Shown in pieces: positions 1-7,810 of a stretch of DNA of 64,000 bases; positions within the stretch are counted from its first letter, which is position 1; every line of letters begins with the position of its first letter. Made by a program: the position numbers and the translations under genes. The notes below the pieces were generated by a model. The model saw only the letters and a program-made list of their open reading frames with translations, ran no database searches and was not told where the DNA came from. This DNA is from DASQMT01 sp963827335 (GTDB taxonomy: Bacteria > Actinomycetota > Thermoleophilia > Solirubrobacterales > Solirubrobacteraceae). The stretch covers positions 62,001 through 126,000 of the forward strand of contig CAWHAP010000023.1 in NCBI GenBank assembly GCA_963827335.1, read 5' to 3'.

Positions 1-674
1 CGCCGGCGGTCCGACAGCGCGGTCACGCGGTGCCCGGCCACCGTCGCGCGCAGCGAGCGGATCCGCGCGGGGACGATCCGGTCCAGGATGTCGCGGCCGC
101 GGCGGCGCGCCTCGCCGGGCGTGGCCAGGACGGCACCGGGCACGTCGGAGCGCAGCCCGCTGCGGGCGAGCTCGAAGTTGGCGACGGCCTCGACGATGTA
201 CTTGTTCGAGTGCAGCTGCGGCGCGTCCACGCGCGCGTTGTAGACGGGCTTGATCCCGCGCAGGTACTCCTCCCACAGGCCGGGCTGGGCGGCGAACGCC
301 GGGGTCGTGGGCGCGCGGCGGCGCAGCAGGTTGTAGCCCGAGGCCATCAGCATGCTCTCGAAGACCGAGAGCCGGTCGACGGCGTGCACGGCGGCGTAGG
401 CCTGCGCGCGGGCGCCCGCCTCGATCCAGTCGGGGCGGGCGGTACGGACGCCGGCCAGGATCAGGCCGTAGCCGACGCCGGCCTCGCCGTAGCGGCCCCA
501 GGTGTGGGTGCCGGGGCGGATCGAGTCAGGGAACGTCCCGTCCGCGTTCTGGACGGCGGCCCAGTGCGCGGCGAGCGGGTCGGCGAGCTCGGCCGGCGTC
601 GTCGCCGCGGCGGCCGTGCCGCACAGCGCGAGCAGCCACACGGCGGCGAGGGCGGTGATCCGGGCGCGGCGCAC
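1..674 (-). CDS. Secreted protein of unknown function (3' part cut by window edge)
   Basis: The reading frame runs from a GTG at 674 off the left edge, so the C-terminus is missing. The first 24 or so residues form a signal peptide: basic VRRAR start, hydrophobic AAVWLLALCG core and an AAAA cleavage region. The mature part begins with ELADPLAAHWAAVQNADG and is rich in Trp, Tyr and Ala helices. Its spacing of aromatic motifs is reminiscent of alpha/alpha-toroid sugar-active enzymes, but I recognise no catalytic motif and assign no function. It lies 26 bp downstream of the MFS gene on the same strand and is probably co-transcribed with it. An in-frame extension upstream of the GTG exists but lacks a better start. 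Confidence 0.7.
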   Translation of the reverse strand, partial: MRRARITALAAVWLLALCGTAAAATTPAELADPLAAHWAAVQNADGTFPDSIRPGTHTWGRYGEAGVGYGLILAGVRTARPDWIEAGARAQAYAAVHAVDRLSVFESMLMASGYNLLRRRAPTTPAFAAQPGLWEEYLRGIKPVYNARVDAPQLHSNKYIVEAVANFELARSGLRSDVPGAVLATPGEARRRGRDILDRIVPARIRSLRATVAGHRVTALSDRR

Positions 675-700
675 GACCGCGTCAGCGTAGAAGGGGTCGC

Positions 701-1906
701 TCAGGCGGGAGCGAGCGTGCCGCGGCGCGCGGCGACGACCGCGAGCGCCGCGACGCCCGCCGCCCCCGCGACCAGGAGCGCCGCATCCGCGCCGCGCGCC
801 TCCGCCGCCCAGCCGCCGAGCGCGCCGCCCGCCGCCAGCCCCGCCGCGATGCCCGTGCCCAGCCACGCGAACGCCTCGGTCATCGCCCCGGGCGGTGCCA
901 GGCCGTCGGTGAGCGCGAACGTGGCGGCGAAGCTCGGCGCGATCGACAGGCCCGCGACGAGCAGCAGCGCGCCGAGCGCGAGCAGGCCGGGAGCGGCGGC
1001 CAGCAGCAGGTGACCGGCCGCCAGGGCGGCGATCGTGGCGGTCAGCCGCGCGCGCGGGCCCGCGGGGCGGCGCAGCCGCATGGCGAGCAGGCCGCCGAGC
1101 ATCGAGCCGAGCCCCCACGCGCTGAGGAGCGGGCCGGCCGCGCCGCGGTGCCCCGCGGCCTCGGCCGCGGCGGGCACGCCGACCTCGACCGCGCCGAAGG
1201 CGAGCCCCACCAGCGCCAGCAGGACGCACAGCGTGCGCACGCCCGGGCTGCGCATCGCGCCGAGCAGCCCGTGCCCGGCGGGCGGCGCCGCCGCCGGCCG
1301 CCAGGCGCGCGACGCCGGCGTGGCGAGGAAGGCCACCGTCCCGGCGAGCAGGAGTGCGGAGCACGCGAGCGCCGCCGCCGTCGTCGACCACGCGGCGAGC
1401 GCGCCGGCCAGCACGAGCGGGCCGACGACGTAGGTGATCTCCAGCGCGGACGACTCGAGCGCGAACGCCGCGCGCAGCCGCTCGGGATCGCCCATCACGC
1501 CGGGGAGCAGCGTGCGCAGCGCCGCGCCGAGCGGCGGCGTGGCGAGCCCGGCGACGAGGGTCGTCGCGAGGATCAGGCCGAGCGGCGTGCCCGCGGGGAG
1601 GAGCGCGAAGACGGCGAGCGCCGCCGCGGCGACCGCCGCGCCGGGCAGCAGGATCCGCGCCTGCCCGCGGCGGTCGACGAGCCGGGCGAGCAGCGGCTGG
1701 CTGAGCCCGGAGGCGAGCGCCCCGGCGGCCGCCGCCGCGCCGCCCGCCGCGAAGGAGCCGGTCAGCTCGTGCGTCCGCAGGATCATCACGATCCCCATCG
1801 CCGCGAGCGGCACGCGCGCGAGGATCGAGGTCGCGAACAGCCGTGCCACGGCCGGGGTGCCGAGCACGCTGCGGACGGTGGGCGCGGGGACGGCGGCGAC
1901 GGCCAT
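701..1906 (-). CDS. MFS transporter (12-TM exporter type)
   Basis: A 401-residue integral membrane protein, the usual length for a 12-helix major facilitator. The start reads MAVAAVPAPTVRSVLGTPAV and is followed by a first helix and the loop DRRGQARILLPG, which matches the MFS loop 2-3 signature region (D-R-x-G-R/Q-A/R). The second half repeats the pattern after a central cytoplasmic loop near residue 200. The substrate cannot be read from sequence; small-molecule or drug efflux is typical. It is divergent from an ArsR/DUF5937 regulator and separated from it by a palindrome (1945-1964) and a family-1 repeat, so regulation by that neighbour is a reasonable inference. A secreted protein gene follows. 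Confidence 0.88.
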   Translation of the reverse strand: MAVAAVPAPTVRSVLGTPAVARLFATSILARVPLAAMGIVMILRTHELTGSFAAGGAAAAAGALASGLSQPLLARLVDRRGQARILLPGAAVAAAALAVFALLPAGTPLGLILATTLVAGLATPPLGAALRTLLPGVMGDPERLRAAFALESSALEITYVVGPLVLAGALAAWSTTAAALACSALLLAGTVAFLATPASRAWRPAAAPPAGHGLLGAMRSPGVRTLCVLLALVGLAFGAVEVGVPAAAEAAGHRGAAGPLLSAWGLGSMLGGLLAMRLRRPAGPRARLTATIAALAAGHLLLAAAPGLLALGALLLVAGLSIAPSFAATFALTDGLAPPGAMTEAFAWLGTGIAAGLAAGGALGGWAAEARGADAALLVAGAAGVAALAVVAARRGTLAPA

Positions 1907-1944
1907 GGGGCGAGCATGCGGGGCGGGCGGGGTGGACGTCCAAC

Positions 1945-1964
1945 GATTCGGGGGTCCCCGAATC
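1945..1964. promoter_or_regulatory. Palindromic candidate operator in MFS/ArsR divergent region
   Basis: GATTCGGGG-GT-CCCCGAATC is a perfect inverted repeat with 9-bp arms, placed 39-58 bp upstream of the MFS start. ArsR-type winged-helix proteins bind short palindromes of this kind at divergent promoters. It lies outside the family-1 repeat that starts at 2001, so it is a separate element. Ownership by the adjacent ArsR protein is inferred. Confidence 0.45.
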
Positions 1965-2000
1965 GGGGTACGGTTCCTCGGGTGTGCGTCGACTCCCCAC

Positions 2001-2199
2001 GCGAGCGGCGGCCCCGGCGAACGTCAACACCCGGCATTGAGGGGGAGGGTCCCGGGGGGAGCGGCAGGTCCCTGGTACGAAACCCATGACATGCATGGGT
2101 TTCGTACCGGGCTCACAGTTCCCACGGGAGCGCCACTCCCACCCGCGCTCCCCTACATGCGGCCGTTGACGTGCGCGGAGCGCCCGCCATCACGCTCGC
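2001..2199. repeat. Family-1 modular palindromic repeat, copy A
   Basis: Terminal inverted repeats begin GCGAGCG (2001) and end CGCTCGC (2199). Inside them are CGAACGTCAAC on the left and GTTGACGTGCGCGG on the right. The core holds a 35-bp palindrome at 2074-2108 with 15-bp arms GGTACGAAACCCATG and a 5-nt centre, the same module as in copy D (51593-51627). The left end has the GCGGCGGCCCCGG flavour and the right end the GCGCCCGCCATCAC flavour. With copy B it brackets the ArsR gene. It fills most of the 308-bp gap between the MFS and ArsR starts; besides it and the operator at 1945 I see nothing else there. Confidence 0.9.
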
Positions 2200-2214
2200 G
2201 GAGACCCAGGCCCC

Positions 2215-3195
2215 GTGATCCGCTACGTCTTCGGCCCCGAGGACCTCGGCCGCGTCCGCTTCGCCATCTCGCCGCTGTTCGAGCTGGCCGCGAGCGTCGA
2301 GGTGCTGCGCGCGCCCGGGCCGCACGGGCTCCACGCGCCGTGGGCCCGCGCTGCGCGGCGGCGGCTCGGCGGGCTCGACATCTCGCTGCTCGACGCGGTC
2401 CTGCCCGAGCGCGGCTACCGCCCGGACTTCCTGACGCCGCCGCCGGAGTCGCCGCGCGCGGAGCTCGCCGCCGAGCTCGCGCGCGTCCGCGCGACGCCCG
2501 CCGCGCAGGTCCGGCGCGAGCTCGGCTGGGCGTTCCCCGGCGGGCGGATGCCCGCGCCGGCGCAGGCCCTGCGCGACGATCCGGCGGCGGGGCTCGCCGC
2601 GCTCGCCGCGCAGATGGCCGCGTACTGGGAGCGGGCGATCGCGCCGGACTGGGAGCGCCTCGTCGCGGCGCTGGAGGAGGACGTCGCCCACCGCGCGCGC
2701 GGCCTCGCCGCGGGCGGGCCGCTCGCGGCGTTCGCCGGGCTCCACCCGCGCGTGCGCTGGCGCGACGGGGCGGTCGAGGTGGAGCAGCAGTACGACGCCG
2801 AGGTCGAGCTGGCCGGGCGCGGGCTCCTGCTCGTGCCCGCCGCCTTCGTCTGGCCCGGCGTCTGGTCGATGCTCGACCCGCCGTGGCAGCCGGCGATCAT
2901 CTACGCGCCGCGCGGGATCGGCGCCCTCTGGGAGCCGGCCCGCCGCCCGCGCACGGGTGCGCTCGACGCGCTCCTGGGCCGGCGCCGCGCGCGCATCCTG
3001 GCCGAGCTCGCCGCACCCGCCTCGACGCAGGAGCTGGCCGCGCGGCTGGGCGCGAGCCCGGGCGGGGTGTCAGAGCACCTCGGGGTGCTGCGGCGGGCGG
3101 GCCTGATCACCGCGCGGCGGGACGGGCGTGCGGTGCGCTACGAGCGGACGCCCGCAGGGGACGCGCTGCTCCGCGCGCCCGGGTCCGGGCCCTGA
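2215..3195 (+). CDS. ArsR-family transcriptional regulator with N-terminal DUF5937-like domain
   Basis: A 326-residue protein starting at a GTG. Residues 1-240 are a long N-terminal domain (MIRYVFGPEDLGRVRFAISP...) of the type annotated DUF5937, found in actinobacterial ArsR proteins. The last 75 or so residues form a winged helix: RARILAELAAPASTQELAAR, then LGASPGGVSEHLGVLRRAGL (recognition helix) and a wing TARRDGRAVRYERT. No cysteine metal site is visible, so it is not a classical metal sensor. Such proteins commonly sit beside MFS exporters, which fits the divergent gene here. It is flanked on both sides by family-1 repeats. No Shine-Dalgarno is obvious before the GTG, and the start is only moderately certain. 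Confidence 0.85.
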   Translation: MIRYVFGPEDLGRVRFAISPLFELAASVEVLRAPGPHGLHAPWARAARRRLGGLDISLLDAVLPERGYRPDFLTPPPESPRAELAAELARVRATPAAQVRRELGWAFPGGRMPAPAQALRDDPAAGLAALAAQMAAYWERAIAPDWERLVAALEEDVAHRARGLAAGGPLAAFAGLHPRVRWRDGAVEVEQQYDAEVELAGRGLLLVPAAFVWPGVWSMLDPPWQPAIIYAPRGIGALWEPARRPRTGALDALLGRRRARILAELAAPASTQELAARLGASPGGVSEHLGVLRRAGLITARRDGRAVRYERTPAGDALLRAPGSGP

Positions 3196-3217
3196 CGCGG
3201 CCGTGGCACGCGCCGGC

Positions 3218-3446
3218 GTGATGGCGGGCGCCGCCGAACGTCAACACCGGCATCGAGGAGGCGGGTCCTGGTGGCGGCGGTCGGCACGAACGACGGAAGC
3301 GGTTCGAGCGGATGATTGCTGGCTTGGGGGTCCATATACCACCCAATCCGACAATCGCTCGGTGAAACCGGTTCCACGGGAGCGCTGCCGCCACCGGACC
3401 CGCCCTCAAAGCCAGTCGTTGACGTGCGCGGAGCGCCCGCCATCAC
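3218..3446. repeat. Family-1 modular palindromic repeat, copy B
   Basis: Starts GTGATGGCGGGCGC and ends with its near-complement GCGCCCGCCATCAC. Inner arms carry CGAACGTCAAC and GTTGACGTGCG, and the left GGCGGGTCC is mirrored on the right by GGACCCGCC, so the arms pair over about 60 bp. The centre (about 3308-3358) is module B, a GATTG...CAATC palindrome around CCATATA, and it is flanked by degenerate copies of module C (GGAAGCGGTTC and ACCGGTTCCA). It occupies most of the 349-bp gap between the ArsR stop and the DUF1707 gene; the rest of that gap is the promoter at 3509. Confidence 0.9.
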
Positions 3447-3508
3447 ACGGGGCGGACGCGACACGCGGAGCTCCGCCAGCCGCTGCGTCAGCAGAGCTGC
3501 CGTCGCCC

Positions 3509-3537
3509 TTGACAACTTGTGAGTGAGTGCTAACAAT
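3509..3537 (+). promoter_or_regulatory. Promoter of the DUF1707 gene (leaderless)
   Basis: A consensus TTGACA at 3509-3514 is followed after 16-17 bp by TAACAAT (3531-3537). The expected start of transcription coincides with ATG 3545, and no Shine-Dalgarno is present. The sequence GAGTGCTAA over the -10 region equals one half-site of the HrcA/CIRCE operator, but the matching left half (TTAGCACTC) is absent. Confidence 0.7.
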
Positions 3538-3544
3538 GCACAGC

Positions 3545-4045
3545 ATGTGCCACTCCCGCCACCGCTCCGCCGACCGGCCGGCCGCGGCGCCGGCCCCGAC
3601 CGCACCGCCCGCCCCGCGCGACCCCGGCCTGCGCGCCTCGGACGCCGAGCGCGAGACCGCCGTGAGCGAGCTCCGCGAGCACGGCGCCGCCGGGCGGCTC
3701 GACGTCGAGGAGCTCGAGCAGCGGGTCGGCGCCGCCTACGGCGCACGCACCCACGGCGAGCTCCAGGCGCTGCTCCGGGACCTCCCGTCCGCCGCCGCGC
3801 CGCCGGCGCGCCGCCGCGCCGCCCCCGCTCCGCACCGTCCCCGCCACGTCCGCCACGACGGCGGATGGCACGCCTTCCTGGCGGTCGGCGTCCTCCTGAT
3901 CGCGATCTGGGCGCTGTCGGGCGCGGGCTACTTCTGGCCGGCCTGGGCGCTCGGCTGGTGGGCCCTCGCGCTGGTGCTGCAGTCCCCGGCCTCGCGCAAG
4001 GCGCTCGTGCCCGCGTCGCTCGCGCGGCGCCTCAGGCCGCGGTGA
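3545..4045 (+). CDS. DUF1707 domain membrane protein with two helices
   Basis: A 166-residue protein. Residues near 25-80 carry the DUF1707 pattern (RASDAERETAVSELREHGAA, then GRLDVEELEQRVGAAYGART, then GELQALLRDLP), known from actinobacterial membrane-associated proteins of unknown role. A basic proline/arginine linker follows, then a helical hairpin (AFLAVGVLLIAIWAL and YFWPAWALGWWALALVLQ) of the 2TM type. I chose ATG 3545 because the promoter's -10 box ends 7-8 nt before it, giving a leaderless mRNA; in-frame starts at 3527 and 3536 lie inside the promoter. The C-terminus overlaps the convergent map gene by 14 bp. Confidence 0.85.
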   Translation: MCHSRHRSADRPAAAPAPTAPPAPRDPGLRASDAERETAVSELREHGAAGRLDVEELEQRVGAAYGARTHGELQALLRDLPSAAAPPARRRAAPAPHRPRHVRHDGGWHAFLAVGVLLIAIWALSGAGYFWPAWALGWWALALVLQSPASRKALVPASLARRLRPR

Positions 4046-4775
4046 GCACGATCGGCTGATCGCGCGTGACGACGATCGTGTGCTCCGCATGGGCGGAGCG
4101 CGCGCCGTCGCGCGTGCGGATCGTCCAGCCGTCGCCGGTCTCCACGACCGCGCGGCCGCCCGCGCCGATGATCGGCTCGATCGTCATCACGAGCCCCTCG
4201 GTGAGCGGCGCGCCCGCCCACGGCGCGTCCCAGCTCGGCACCTCCGGCGGCTCGTGGATCGCGCGCCCGACGCCGTGGCCCTGCAGGTCGCGCAGCACGG
4301 AGAAGCCGCGCGCCTCGACGAGGCGCTCGACCGCCGCGCCGACCTCGCGCACGGGCGTGCCCGCGCGGGCGGCCGACATGCCGCGCCGCAGCGCCGCATC
4401 CGCGGTCGTGCGCAGCCGCTCGGTCGAGCGCGACACCGTGCCCACCCCGATCGACTCGCACGCGTCGGCGACGTAGCCGTCGAGCTCGGCGGTCACGTCG
4501 ACCTTCACCAGGTCGCCGGCGCGGAGCACGCGCTCGCCCGGGATGCCGTGGACGGCCTCGTCGTTGACCGAGAGGCAGAGGCACCCGGGGAACCCGTACG
4601 TGTCCCGCGGGGCCGAGCGCGCGCCGTGGCGCGCGAAGACCTCCTCGCCGATGCCGTCGAGCTCCGCGGTGGTCATGCCCGGGCACAGGCGCCGCCGCGC
4701 CTCGGCGATCGTCTCGGCGACGACGCGGCCGACGCGCCGGAGCGCATCGAGGTCGGCCTGGGTCTCGATCGACAT
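4032..4775 (-). CDS. map: Type I methionine aminopeptidase
   Basis: A 247-residue enzyme that removes initiator methionine from nascent proteins. The five metal ligands of the family are visible: D in VKVDVTAELDG, D in YVADAC, H in QGHGVGRAIHEPP, E in VMTIEPII and E in SAHAEHTIVV. The length suits the type Ia form without an N-terminal zinc extension. The start is placed at ATG 4775 because TACCAT lies 7 nt upstream (leaderless pattern); a GTG at 4796 and an ATG at 4784 are in frame. The usual GDT motif reads ADA here, a common actinobacterial variation. It is convergent with DUF1707 and divergent from the phosphatidyltransferase. Confidence 0.93.
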   Translation of the reverse strand: MSIETQADLDALRRVGRVVAETIAEARRRLCPGMTTAELDGIGEEVFARHGARSAPRDTYGFPGCLCLSVNDEAVHGIPGERVLRAGDLVKVDVTAELDGYVADACESIGVGTVSRSTERLRTTADAALRRGMSAARAGTPVREVGAAVERLVEARGFSVLRDLQGHGVGRAIHEPPEVPSWDAPWAGAPLTEGLVMTIEPIIGAGGRAVVETGDGWTIRTRDGARSAHAEHTIVVTRDQPIVLTAA

Positions 4776-4848
4776 GGGATCCATGGTAACCGGCACCGCG
4801 GGCCGGGGTATCCTTGTCTACCAACGGTCAACAAGGAGCCGAAGTCGC

Positions 4849-5553
4849 ATGCCCGCCGTCGCCGCCACCGCCACCGCCACCCGAGAGAAGGCCTTCCTGC
4901 TCGCCCGCCCCGAGGCGCGCGTGCTGGAGTGGATCGCCCGTCGCCTGCCGAGCCGCGTGCTGCCCGACCACCTGACGCTGCTCGCGCTGCTCTCCGCGCT
5001 GGGGATCGCCGCCGCCTACGTGCTCTCCGACGGCGACCGGACCTGGCTGTGGGCCGCGAGCGCCCTGCTCGTCGTGCACTGGCTCGGCGACTCGCTCGAC
5101 GGCACGCTCGCCCGCGTCCGCCGGATCGAGCGCCCGACCTACGGCTACTACCTCGACCATCTCGCCGACGCGATCGCCACCGCGGTCATCGGCATCGGCC
5201 TCGGCCTCTCGCCGTACCTGCTCCTGGCCACGGGCATGGTCCTCGTCATCGCCTACCTGACCCTCTCGATCAACACCTACCTCGAGACCCAGGCGCTCGG
5301 CGTGCTCCGGCTCGGCTACGGCCGGCTCGGCCCGACCGAGGCGCGGCTCCTGCTCATCGGGCTCAACACGGCGCTCGCGCTGGGCGCGCCGCTCGGCTTC
5401 GAGCTGCTCGGGGTCGGCATGACCGTCCTCGACGTCGCCCTGCTCGGGCTCGCGGGCGTCATGGCGGGCGCGCTGGCCGTGCGCGCCGCGTCGACCCTCC
5501 GGACCCTCGCGGTGCGGGAGCCGGCGCCTACGCCGGCAGCAGCCGATCGATGA
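4849..5553 (+). CDS. CDP-alcohol phosphatidyltransferase family membrane protein
   Basis: A 234-residue polytopic protein. The family signature is intact, reading DSLDGTLARVRRIERP then TYGYYLDHLADA, which follows D-x2-D-G-x2-A-R-...-G-x3-D-x3-D and binds the CDP group and divalent metal. These enzymes transfer a phosphatidyl or related phosphoalcohol group in phospholipid synthesis at the membrane; the acceptor alcohol cannot be deduced. About six helices are predicted, with LTLLALLSALGIAAAYVL before the motif. AAGGAG at 4833-4838 lies 10 nt before ATG 4849 and fixes the start. CCTTGT...ACAAGG (4812-4837) forms a loose inverted repeat upstream. Its 3' end overlaps the convergent TetR gene by 26 bp. 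Confidence 0.85.
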   Translation: MPAVAATATATREKAFLLARPEARVLEWIARRLPSRVLPDHLTLLALLSALGIAAAYVLSDGDRTWLWAASALLVVHWLGDSLDGTLARVRRIERPTYGYYLDHLADAIATAVIGIGLGLSPYLLLATGMVLVIAYLTLSINTYLETQALGVLRLGYGRLGPTEARLLLIGLNTALALGAPLGFELLGVGMTVLDVALLGLAGVMAGALAVRAASTLRTLAVREPAPTPAAADR

Positions 5554-6154
5554 GCGCGTCGAAGACGACCAGGATGCGGTCGCTCTCCATCTCGCGCTGC
5601 CGGCACCAGTAGACGAACGAGTCCGCCGACAGGGGGGCCAGCACGACGTCGGTCAGCAGCTCCCAGTCGGCCAGCGGGTCGGCGTCGCGGATCAGCATCC
5701 CCACGTGCATGCGCAGGAACAGGTAGGGGCCGGTGTTGAAGCGCGCGGCCGGCCGGCCCGCCTCGGCCGCGGCGATCAGGTCGACGTGATCCTCCATGAG
5801 CGCGATCTGCGCGCGGGCCAGCGCCTTGAGCCGCTCCTGGGGCGGCGCGCCGGGCCCGAGCGGCGCGGGGCCGCGGATGGCGGCCTCCTGCAGCGCGCGG
5901 GTCTGCTCCTGGAGCAGGGCGGAGGCGAGGCCGGCACGGTCGCCGAAGCGGCGGAACAGCGTGCCCTTGCCGACGCCGGCGGCGGCCGCGATGGCGTCCA
6001 TCGAGACGTTCTCGACGCCCTCCTCGGCGAACAGGCGGGCCGCGGCGCAGAGCACCTTCTCGCGGTTGCGCTGCGCGTCGGCGCGCTCACGCGGCTCGGC
6101 GTCGACGATCGGCAGATCCAAGGGGATGAGACCTTGTTCGACCGTCGTCGCCAT
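5528..6154 (-). CDS. TetR/AcrR family transcriptional regulator
   Basis: A 208-residue repressor-type protein. The N-terminal helix-turn-helix is clear: RNREKVLCAAARLFAEEGVE, NVSMDAIAAAAGVGKGTLFR and RFGDRAGLASALL. The C-terminal half is a ligand-binding helical domain with no recognisable specificity. A palindrome CATAC-N6-GTATG (6152-6167) overlaps its own start codon and is the likely autoregulatory operator. The downstream end overlaps the phosphatidyltransferase. The DHA2 exporter gene ends 51 bp upstream on the same strand, so the exporter's own operon may read into it. Confidence 0.92.
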   Translation of the reverse strand: MATTVEQGLIPLDLPIVDAEPRERADAQRNREKVLCAAARLFAEEGVENVSMDAIAAAAGVGKGTLFRRFGDRAGLASALLQEQTRALQEAAIRGPAPLGPGAPPQERLKALARAQIALMEDHVDLIAAAEAGRPAARFNTGPYLFLRMHVGMLIRDADPLADWELLTDVVLAPLSADSFVYWCRQREMESDRILVVFDALIDRLLPA

Positions 6155-6167
6155 ACCGCGCAGTATG
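6152..6167. promoter_or_regulatory. Palindromic operator over the tetR start
   Basis: CATACCGCGCAGTATG is an inverted repeat with 5-bp arms and a 6-bp centre that covers the ATG of the TetR gene. CATACT on the minus strand can also serve as its -10 box, 7 nt before the ATG. The overlap of operator, -10 and start suggests simple autorepression of a leaderless mRNA. Confidence 0.5.
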
Positions 6168-6205
6168 CCAGTGCATCAGGCGATCGCCATGGGGTTACCC
6201 CCCGC

Positions 6206-7798
6206 TTAGGCAGGGGCCGTGGCACGCGTCCGCGCGGGCAGCGCGACCTCCTCCGGCGCGCCCGTGAGCTGGCCGCCGGGGCACCTCCCCGCGGCGGTCG
6301 GGCGCCGCGGGTTGCGCAGCAGCACGCCGCCGAGCAGGCCCGCCGCGAGCAGCATCCCGGCCCCGATCAGCGCGGCGAGGTGGAACGTCGCCACGCCCGC
6401 GTCCTCGACCGCCGCTGCGACCACGGCCGCCTCGTCGGAGGGCATCCCGGACGTGTCGGCGGGCGCGAGCGCCCGGTCGCGGGCCAGCGCGACCTGCGCC
6501 TGCGATGCAGGGGACAGATCGCGGCCGGCGAGCTCGTCGTCCAGCCGCGCCGCGTACGACGAGGCGAGGACCGCGCCGATCGCCGCCGTGGCGAGCAGCC
6601 CCGCCGTGCGCGCGATCGCGTTGTTGATCGCCGAGGCGATGCCGGCGTCGTGCTCGTCGGCGTCGGCGAGCACGGTGGCCGTGAGCGGCGAGACGGTGAT
6701 GGCCAGCCCGAGCGAGTACACGACGAGCGCGGGCAGCAGGTCCCCCAGCCAGGAGGCGTCGCCGTCGAGCCGCAGCATCAGCAGGAACCCGCCGGCCACG
6801 AAGCACGGGCCGACGGTCATGAACCAGCGCGGCCCGTAGCGGTCCGCGAGCCGGCCGGAGCGCCGCGAGAGCGCGAACATCGTGAGCGTCGGCACGAGGT
6901 TCGCCGCGCCCGCCTCGGTCGCGCTGAAGCCGGCGACCTGCTGCAGGAACAGGATGAGGAAGAACCCCTGCAGCGCCATCCCGCCGTACATGAGGAACGT
7001 CTCGGCGTTGGCCACCGAGAAGTTGCGCCGGCCGAACAGCGCGAGCGGCAGCATCGGCTCGCGCGTGCGGCGCTCGTAGACGAGGAACGCGGCGAACAGC
7101 GCCGCGCCCGCCACGAGCGGCCCGGCGACGCCAGGGTCCGACCAGCCGCGCAGCGGCTGCTCGATCAGCCCGAAGGAGATCCCCGCGAGCCCGAGCGCGC
7201 ACAGCAGCGCGCCGGTCAGGTCGAGGTGCCGGCGCGGCTCGTCCCCACCGCGCCCGGCCGGGACGTACTGCCGCGCGAGCGCGAGCGTGAGCAGGGCCAG
7301 CGGGAGGTTGAGGAAGAACACCCAGCGCCACGACGCCTGGTCGACGAGCTGGCCGCCGAGCAGCGGGCCGGCGAGGTAGCCGATCCCGCCCCACGCCGTC
7401 CAGCTGCCGATCGCCGCGCCGCGCTCGTTCTCCGGGAAGGCGGTGACGATGATCGCGAGCGACGCCGGCGTCAGCAGCGCGCCGAACACGCCCTGCAGGC
7501 CGCGGGCGACGACGAGCAGCTCGATCGTCGGGGCGACCGCGCAGAGCAGCGAAGCGAGCCCGAAGCCCGCGACGCCGAGGCTGAAGATCCGCCGCTCCCC
7601 GTAGAGATCCGCGAGCGAGCCGGAGACGAGGATCAGGGACGCGAGCGTGAGCAGATAGGCGTTCGACACCCACTGCTGCCCGGCCAGGCCGCCGCCGAGG
7701 TCGTCGGCGATCGTCGGCAGCGCGACGTTCACGGCGGTCGCGTCGACGCCGACGACGGCGGAGCCGAGGATCGCCGCCAGCAGGGCGCCGCGCTTCAT
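6206..7798 (-). CDS. MFS multidrug exporter, DHA2 (14-TM) family
   Basis: A 530-residue protein with the DHA2 hallmarks: VDATAVNVALPTIADDLGGG in helix 1 (motif D1), GSLADLYGERRIFSLG in loop 2-3 (motif A) and GPLLGGQLVDQASWRWVFFL (motif C, with the WRW end typical of EmrB/QacA proteins). Members export drugs or metabolites using the proton gradient. It is the last gene of the M1 peptidase, lipase, exporter operon and starts 12 bp after the lipase stop. ATG 7798 was chosen; a GTG at 7804 two codons earlier is possible. A long C-terminal loop containing a stretch of Asp and Ala precedes the last helix. Confidence 0.9.
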   Translation of the reverse strand: MKRGALLAAILGSAVVGVDATAVNVALPTIADDLGGGLAGQQWVSNAYLLTLASLILVSGSLADLYGERRIFSLGVAGFGLASLLCAVAPTIELLVVARGLQGVFGALLTPASLAIIVTAFPENERGAAIGSWTAWGGIGYLAGPLLGGQLVDQASWRWVFFLNLPLALLTLALARQYVPAGRGGDEPRRHLDLTGALLCALGLAGISFGLIEQPLRGWSDPGVAGPLVAGAALFAAFLVYERRTREPMLPLALFGRRNFSVANAETFLMYGGMALQGFFLILFLQQVAGFSATEAGAANLVPTLTMFALSRRSGRLADRYGPRWFMTVGPCFVAGGFLLMLRLDGDASWLGDLLPALVVYSLGLAITVSPLTATVLADADEHDAGIASAINNAIARTAGLLATAAIGAVLASSYAARLDDELAGRDLSPASQAQVALARDRALAPADTSGMPSDEAAVVAAAVEDAGVATFHLAALIGAGMLLAAGLLGGVLLRNPRRPTAAGRCPGGQLTGAPEEVALPARTRATAPA

Positions 7799-7810
7799 GT
7801 CCACGGCAGT

